Source of the DNA: Spirochaetaceae bacterium
Lineage (GTDB): Bacteria > Spirochaetota > Spirochaetia > Treponematales > Breznakiellaceae
DNA: 10,345 nucleotides
Reading direction: 5' to 3'
NCBI GenBank assembly: GCA_031278575.1
Contig: JAITKD010000169.1
Span: 1 to 10,345, forward strand
Under the pieces are notes generated by a model. It was not told where the DNA came from and did not search any database. It was given only the letters and a program-made list of their open reading frames with translations. Below, piece by piece: positions 6,492 to 10,345 of the stretch (within the stretch, counting starts at the first letter, position 1; every line of letters begins with the position of its first letter). The position numbers and the translations under genes are program-made.

Positions 6492-7446
6492 GACCGGCCC
6501 CCTTTACATCCCAAGCCGATTCCAAACCCACAAACTTCCTGGTATATTCCCGGGGATCAAAAAAACGGAGGTCCCCGTATTTTTCACCGTCGCCGACAAA
6601 AATCACCGGAAGGTGCAGTTCCACCGCCAATGAATATACCACCCCTCCCTTGGCGCCGGAATCGTATTTGGTCAGGATGATCCCATCCAGGCTGACCGCC
6701 CCATGAAAAATTTCAGCCTGGGCCAGGGCGTTCCTCCCCGTGGTGGCATCCAATACGAGCCATTTAACATACCGGGCCCCCGAGACCCTGGATTCCACCA
6801 CCCGGTCAATTTTCTTTAATTCCTCCACCAGGGCGGCTTTGGTGTGCATACGGCCGGCGGTATCGGCAATGATGATATCCCCTCCCCCCGCCTGGGCGGC
6901 TTCTACCGCGTCATAAATCACCGCCGCGGGATCCCCCCCGGGTTTGTGGGCGATAACCCGGATCCCTATCCGTTCTCCGTGAATTTTGATCTGATCAATG
7001 GCCGCCGCCCGAAAAGTATCCGCCGCCGCCAAGAGGGGCGTTCCCCGGTTCAGGGACAACACCCGGTGGGCCAGTTTTGCGGCGGTGGTGGTTTTCCCCA
7101 CCCCATTTACCCCCAAAAGCAATAGTATCCCCATCTTGGGGGAATCCGCCGGCGGTTTGGCCGGGGATCTGAAAAAATCATAGATATAACCGTCATCCTC
7201 CGGGGGGCTAAGGGCTGAAAGGTCCTGCTCCAAAATTTCCGCCAAGGCAAGGCGCACCCCTTCCCCGTCATGTATCTTTTTTTTCTTACAACATTCCTTG
7301 AGTTTATCCACGGTCTTAAACGCTTCGGCGGCGCCGAAATCCCCCTCTACCAGGAGATCCGCCAGATCGTCATATAATTCTCCGGTAACCGGTTTGTTTA
7401 ACCCAAAAAAACTTTTTATCCGGCCGGAAAAACTAGCTGCCTCCAT
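6487..7446 (-). CDS. ftsY: Signal recognition particle receptor FtsY
   Basis: FtsY is the SRP-family GTPase at the inner membrane that docks SRP-ribosome complexes to the Sec translocon. The 319-residue protein has an N domain (1-100) followed by the G domain with GVNGVGKTT (G1, 112-120), DTFRAAA (143-149), DTAGR (G3, 195-199), TKYDSGAKGG (G4 and closing loop, 259-268) and GDGEKYGDLRFFD (285-297). The GEK-x-x-DL-x-x-FD signature and the DTFRAAA motif separate FtsY from Ffh, and there is no M domain. The acidic A domain of E. coli FtsY is absent, as in many bacteria, leaving a short amphipathic start (SGRIKSFFGL) that may bind lipid. The ATG at 7446 has GAGG ten bases upstream. It follows the upstream gene after 27 bases, and its TAG overlaps the ATT start of the next gene. 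Confidence 0.96.
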   Translation of the reverse strand: MEAASFSGRIKSFFGLNKPVTGELYDDLADLLVEGDFGAAEAFKTVDKLKECCKKKKIHDGEGVRLALAEILEQDLSALSPPEDDGYIYDFFRSPAKPPADSPKMGILLLLGVNGVGKTTTAAKLAHRVLSLNRGTPLLAAADTFRAAAIDQIKIHGERIGIRVIAHKPGGDPAAVIYDAVEAAQAGGGDIIIADTAGRMHTKAALVEELKKIDRVVESRVSGARYVKWLVLDATTGRNALAQAEIFHGAVSLDGIILTKYDSGAKGGVVYSLAVELHLPVIFVGDGEKYGDLRFFDPREYTRKFVGLESAWDVKGAGH

Positions 7447-7473
7447 GATTCACCATCCTCAATAATTATCCCC

Positions 7474-9003
7474 CTACTTTACCATAGGAACCGCATCTTC
7501 GCTGGCGGTAGAAATATAACGGAAAGTCCGGTATAACCACTCGGCGGCGAAACCCGTGGTTATCGCAATAGCGCCGAGGGAAATATAAGAATTATGGAGG
7601 AGCGCGTTTGAACTTTGAAGATACAGGCCGGGATCCTGCCCGTACTTGGTAGGCGCGTAAGCGGTTGACATTCCATAGAGCAGTACGGTTAACGGAAGGG
7701 CTATCCAGAACCGCCCCCAGGCTCCGTAAAAAGCGCGCCTCGATCGTTCGACCCGTTTTTCCTCAGGAAGATGAATCCGGGAAGGTTTTAAGGTTATAAG
7801 ATTTCCGGCCCGGCGCGGATCGGCATTAAAAGCCGCTGAAGCGCTTCGTCCCTCCGGCGTTTCGATATGGATATACGCATACTGATTTTGGGGCACCAGT
7901 ATACTAAGGGGAGGCGCTCCGATATAAAGGGCGCCCTGGTACAGGGCCCCTCCTTCGGGGATATTACGGGGAATACTTATGTCAAACCTTTCCTGGGAAG
8001 TAACGGGTAAGGTGATACCTACCTCCGTAAGCTCCCCGGGATTAAGCTCCACCACGGCGGAAGTCAGGCTATGGTCTTCCGCAAAGGCCTCTACGGTAAC
8101 TTTCCCTGGGGAATATTCTAAAACTCCGGTATCCCCCACGCCCGCAAAGGAATTTTGGAGCATAATGACCGCGTCATTCGGATCGGTTTTTACCGCAATC
8201 ATGGCGGGCTGTGTTTCGGACATCTCCCCGGCCAAACGGTTCGCCAATTCGGTCATAGCGGAGCTTATATTTTCGGGAGAAAAGATGATGGTATCCTCAT
8301 AACTAAAAGAACGGGTATACAGGGTATACAAGTTAAGGGTTAAGTTTATCCGTCCATGGTATTCAAAGACCTTTCCCATGAGCAGGGCATCGGCGTTCTG
8401 ATTTACACAGAAGGTATATTCTCCCCCTTCCTGGGGAGGGAGCGGAAAGGAGCCGCTGCGGCTCGCCTCAGTGAAGCGTAGCGCCGGTTCGGCAGCGATC
8501 AGGGGGCTTTCATTTTCAGTCTTTTGCATCTTCTCTTCAAGTTTTTTGATTTCCTCATCAATAACCGCCAATTGTTTCCGGTATTTCCAATCCGGTTCAC
8601 CCTTGAAGATCAAAAGATCCCGCTCATTCCGTTTCGCCATAAGATTTTTAGCCGCTTCGGTTTTGGTTTTGGACCAGGCGGCCTCCTCATAATAGGCGTA
8701 TTCCGGGGCTGACCGTTCCCGGCGATCCACCCGGCCAAGGGCATAAACGAGGTTCTTCGCTAAGACATCCCCCATAAATTGCCGGCCCAGGGGCATATCC
8801 GAGGTATCAAAGGCGCTGACACAGAGGGTCCATTCTTTATTAAGGGATTCTTTCGGTTCTTCCTGGGCCTTTCCCCGCCCGAATACGGCGGGAACTGAAA
8901 GGGTCAAAAATACCAGGGAACATAAAAAAGCCATCCCGGGAAAAGACAACCGACGGGGATGATCCCCCCTTGTTTTTTTAAGTACGGGAATTCTTCCAGG
9001 CAA
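7474..9003 (-). CDS. Exported membrane protein with PEGA-like domains, unknown function
   Basis: I do not recognise this as a named family. From the TTG at 9003 it has 509 residues. An N-terminal signal sequence (hydrophobic AFLCSLVFLTLSVPAVFG, about 25-42) is followed by a region with AFDTSDMPLGRQFMGDVLA that could be a CsgG/TolB-like alpha-beta domain. Next come a charged coiled-coil-prone stretch (about 115-162), two beta-rich PEGA-like domains (about 267-334 with KTDPNDAVIMLQN, and 339-407 with GALYIGAPPLSILVP), and two C-terminal hydrophobic helices (about 432-449 and 473-491). PEGA domains are known as extracytoplasmic carbohydrate-binding or adaptor-like modules, so an envelope role is likely. 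The TTG at 9003 has AGGAG ten bases upstream and overlaps prfB by 26 bases. An ATG at 8934 is possible but has no Shine-Dalgarno. A TTG at 9021 is also possible but less likely. Its place between prfB and ftsY suggests constitutive expression. Confidence 0.82.
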   Translation of the reverse strand: MPGRIPVLKKTRGDHPRRLSFPGMAFLCSLVFLTLSVPAVFGRGKAQEEPKESLNKEWTLCVSAFDTSDMPLGRQFMGDVLAKNLVYALGRVDRRERSAPEYAYYEEAAWSKTKTEAAKNLMAKRNERDLLIFKGEPDWKYRKQLAVIDEEIKKLEEKMQKTENESPLIAAEPALRFTEASRSGSFPLPPQEGGEYTFCVNQNADALLMGKVFEYHGRINLTLNLYTLYTRSFSYEDTIIFSPENISSAMTELANRLAGEMSETQPAMIAVKTDPNDAVIMLQNSFAGVGDTGVLEYSPGKVTVEAFAEDHSLTSAVVELNPGELTEVGITLPVTSQERFDISIPRNIPEGGALYQGALYIGAPPLSILVPQNQYAYIHIETPEGRSASAAFNADPRRAGNLITLKPSRIHLPEEKRVERSRRAFYGAWGRFWIALPLTVLLYGMSTAYAPTKYGQDPGLYLQSSNALLHNSYISLGAIAITTGFAAEWLYRTFRYISTASEDAVPMVK

Positions 9004-10088
9004 AACGTAGATACTCCTCAATAAAAAGATCTATGTCTCCGTCCATTACGGCCTGGATATTACCGATTTCCGCCTTGGTTCGGTAATCTTTGACCATAGT
9101 ATAGGGCTGGAATACATAGGACCTAATTTGATTTCCCCAGGAAATATCTTTTTTTTCCTGGGCAAACTTTTCCTTTTCCTTTTCCTTTTCTTGCCGGTAA
9201 TATTCATACAACCGGGCCTTGAGCATACTCATGGCAATAGCCCGGTTTTTAATCTGGCTCCGTTCGTTCTGACAGGCCACCACAATACCCGTGGGAAGGT
9301 GGGTAAACCGGACGGCGCTGTCGGTCTTGTTCACGTGCTGCCCCCCGGCCCCCCCGGAGCGGTAGGTATCCACCCGGAGATCTTCGGGGCGTATATCCAC
9401 TTCTATGGAATCGTCTATGACCGGAAACACATACGCCGATGCGAAGGAGGTATGCCGCCGGGCATTGGCGTCAAAAGGGGATATCCGTACCAGCCGATGT
9501 ACCCCGGATTCGCCTTTGAGGTAGCCATAGGCGTACGCCCCATCGATCCGGGCGGTGGCGGACTTGATTCCCCCTTCGGCTTCCAGACGATCCACCTCTT
9601 CTATGGCAAAGCCCTTCCGTTCCGCCCAGCGGAGGTACATCCGGTAAAGCATCTGGGACCAGTCGCAGGCCTCGGTTCCCCCGGCGCCGGAATGGATGGT
9701 AAGAAAACAACCATTCCCGTCCACCTCCCCGGGCATGAGTTCAAAAATGTTCCGTTCCTCATACCGGGCGGAAATTCCTTTTAAAGCGGCTTCAATTTCC
9801 GCTCCCTGGGATTCGTCATGGGCCTCTTCGGCCAACTCGTGGAGGACGGCCAGATCATCTATCTCCGCCGCCAACTCCTTCCAAGGTTCATACCTGTTTT
9901 TGAGGGCCTTAAGTTCCCCCATGATTTTTTCCGCCTGGGCCGAATCATTCCAGAAATTGCTTTCCCCCGCCCGCTCTTCCAGGGCGCTTATCCGTTCCCC
10001 AAAGGAAGCCGCCTCAAAGACGCCTCCAGGTAGCGTAAATACGGGCTTTTAATTCGGCAATGGGCCCCCCTAATTCGGATAACAACAT
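8978..10088 (-). CDS. prfB: Peptide chain release factor 2, expressed by programmed +1 frameshift
   Basis: RF2 ends translation at UGA and UAA by triggering peptidyl-tRNA hydrolysis. The first 24 codons (MLLSELGGPIAELK... to WRRL) start at ATG 10088, with AAAGGAG five bases upstream, and end at an in-frame TGA at codon 25. A +1 shift at CTT-TGA continues as EAASFGERISALEE and gives 369 residues, close to the E. coli 365. The stop-codon reading motif SPF is at 203-205 and the catalytic GGQ is in SGGAGGQHVNKTDSAVRF at 248-250, within two residues of their E. coli positions. The SPF motif separates RF2 from RF1 (PxT). The frameshift lets low RF2 raise its own synthesis. It is the first gene of the apparent operon. 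A Glu-Lys repeat (GAA-AAG)4 lies after the GGQ domain. The two coding parts are 10088-10017 and 10015-8978. Confidence 0.96.
9168..9191 (-). repeat. prfB: Hexanucleotide repeat (TTTTCC)n inside prfB
   Basis: Three perfect TTTTCC units plus one imperfect unit on the plus strand code for alternating Glu-Lys on the minus strand (EKEKEKEK). The repeat is in frame, six bases per unit, so slippage would add or remove two residues without a frameshift. Confidence 0.75.
10014..10027 (-). promoter_or_regulatory. prfB: prfB programmed +1 frameshift site
   Basis: On the minus strand GGAGG (10027-10023) is followed by CGT, then the slippery CTT (10019-10017) and TGA (10016-10014). This matches the E. 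coli layout (Shine-Dalgarno-like core, three bases, CTT, TGA). The base after TGA is G, not the C found in E. coli. Skipping one T puts the ribosome on GAG and restores the RF2 frame. When RF2 is scarce the ribosome pauses at TGA and shifts. Confidence 0.95.
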
Positions 10089-10113
10089 AACCACTCCTTT
10101 CCGGATGAACCAA

Positions 10114-10137
10114 TTTTAAAACTTGAGGTTTTAAAAC
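10114..10137. repeat. Two direct copies of TTTTAAAAC in the prfB leader
   Basis: TTTTAAAAC occurs at 10114-10122 and 10129-10137, 15 bases apart, between the candidate promoter and the prfB Shine-Dalgarno. The second copy sits inside a loose inverted repeat (GAGGTT...AACCTC). It could be a protein site or chance AT-rich sequence. Confidence 0.35.
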
Positions 10138-10161
10138 AACCTCGGATTACACATATTTTAT

Positions 10162-10190
10162 AGGATATGAAAAAGTATCGGTTAAGTCAA
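10162..10190 (-). promoter_or_regulatory. Candidate promoter of the prfB-ftsY-lolCDE operon
   Basis: On the minus strand TTGACT (10190-10185, five of six consensus bases) is followed by 17 bases and TATCCT (10167-10162, four of six). Transcription would start near 10155 and leave a leader of roughly 65 bases before prfB. A second possible -10 (TATAAT at 10306-10301) has no good -35. Confidence 0.55.
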
Positions 10191-10234
10191 AGGGGCGAAT
10201 TACGCCTCGGGATCATCCTTTTCCGGCCGCCGTA

Positions 10235-10263
10235 TTGACGAAAAAATTATTTTTTTATATGAT
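10235..10263 (+). promoter_or_regulatory. Strong plus-strand promoter for a divergent transcript
   Basis: TTGACG (10235-10240), 17 bases of A/T-rich spacer and TATGAT (10258-10263) match sigma70 consensus at ten of twelve positions. The start would be near 10270, and the transcript would leave the window. No plus-strand gene is seen inside the window apart from a 15-codon reading frame without a ribosome site (10278-10325). Confidence 0.6.
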
Positions 10264-10300
10264 AAATTAGCTTCAAGATGTCATATTTTGAAAGCGCCCC

Positions 10301-10332
10301 ATTATACCTCTTTGTCTGCCGGTAGGGCAGAC
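10301..10332. promoter_or_regulatory. Perfect inverted repeat beside a minus-strand TATAAT
   Basis: GTCTGCC (10314-10320) and GGCAGAC (10326-10332) form a perfect 7-bp inverted repeat with a 5-base centre (GGTAG). On the minus strand it ends seven bases before TATAAT (10306-10301) and covers the place of a -35 box, as an operator would. On the plus strand it lies in the leader of the transcript from the 10235-10263 promoter, where it could form a hairpin. Confidence 0.4.
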
Positions 10333-10345
10333 CGTAATTTAGTCC

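Noticed and set aside
9128..9784. 218-codon plus-strand reading frame opposite prfB
   Set aside because: It lies fully antisense to the conserved RF2 sequence with SPF and GGQ motifs. Its composition is that of a shadow frame.
8978..10088. prfB as a broken gene (in-frame TGA at codon 25)
   Set aside because: The TGA is part of the well-known programmed frameshift signal, with GGAGG, three-base spacing and CTT. The rest of RF2 is intact.
10278..10325. 15-codon plus-strand reading frame (MSYFESAPLYLFVCR) downstream of the 10235-10263 promoter
   Set aside because: It has no ribosome-binding site and is too short to support as a gene. A leader peptide cannot be excluded.
1..10345. CRISPR arrays, tRNA/rRNA genes, insertion sequences, prophage or toxin-antitoxin genes
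   Set aside because: No repeat-spacer pattern, cloverleaf, transposase or phage-type sequence was seen on either strand.

Overview
The window looks like a chromosomal stretch from a diderm bacterium with about 50-55% GC. A spirochaete of the Treponema type is the best guess, based on the mix of a LolCDE system, a short FtsY and two unrecognised exported proteins. I cannot prove the taxon from the sequence alone. Every confident protein-coding gene is on the minus strand, so the window reads right to left.

Right end (10345 to 10089): an intergenic region with a candidate minus-strand promoter for prfB (TTGACT-17-TATCCT). It also holds a strong-looking plus-strand promoter (TTGACG-17-TATGAT) that should drive a divergent transcript leaving the window, and a perfect 7-bp hairpin next to a minus-strand TATAAT.

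Main block (10088 to 2023): seven tightly packed genes that look like one operon of about 8 kb. They are prfB (peptide chain release factor 2, with the classical programmed +1 frameshift at codon 25), an exported or membrane protein with PEGA-like domains, ftsY (SRP receptor), an exported protein of unknown function, and lolC-lolD-lolE (the lipoprotein-releasing ABC transporter). Six of the junctions are overlaps or a short 27-base gap: 26-nt overlap, 27-nt gap, 5-nt overlap, TGATG, 8-nt overlap and GTGA. Translational coupling is therefore likely. The operon joins translation termination, co-translational membrane targeting and lipoprotein export, with two uncharacterised envelope proteins placed between them. 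One of these, directly before lolC, has no in-frame ATG/GTG/TTG that would include its signal peptide and appears to start at ATT.

Intergenic region (2022 to 1572): it contains a perfect 14-bp hairpin terminator, a second GC hairpin preceded by a similar AGCGGATA motif, and a good sigma70-type promoter (TTGCGG-17-TATAAT) with a structured leader.

Left end (1571 to 1): a periplasmic solute-binding protein of the iron/AfuA-like class, followed after 6 bases by the N-terminal half of a membrane sensor protein that runs off the window. No ABC permease or ATPase is visible next to the binding protein. Together these suggest a binding-protein-assisted sensory system of the HptA/HptS or PgtC/PgtB kind.
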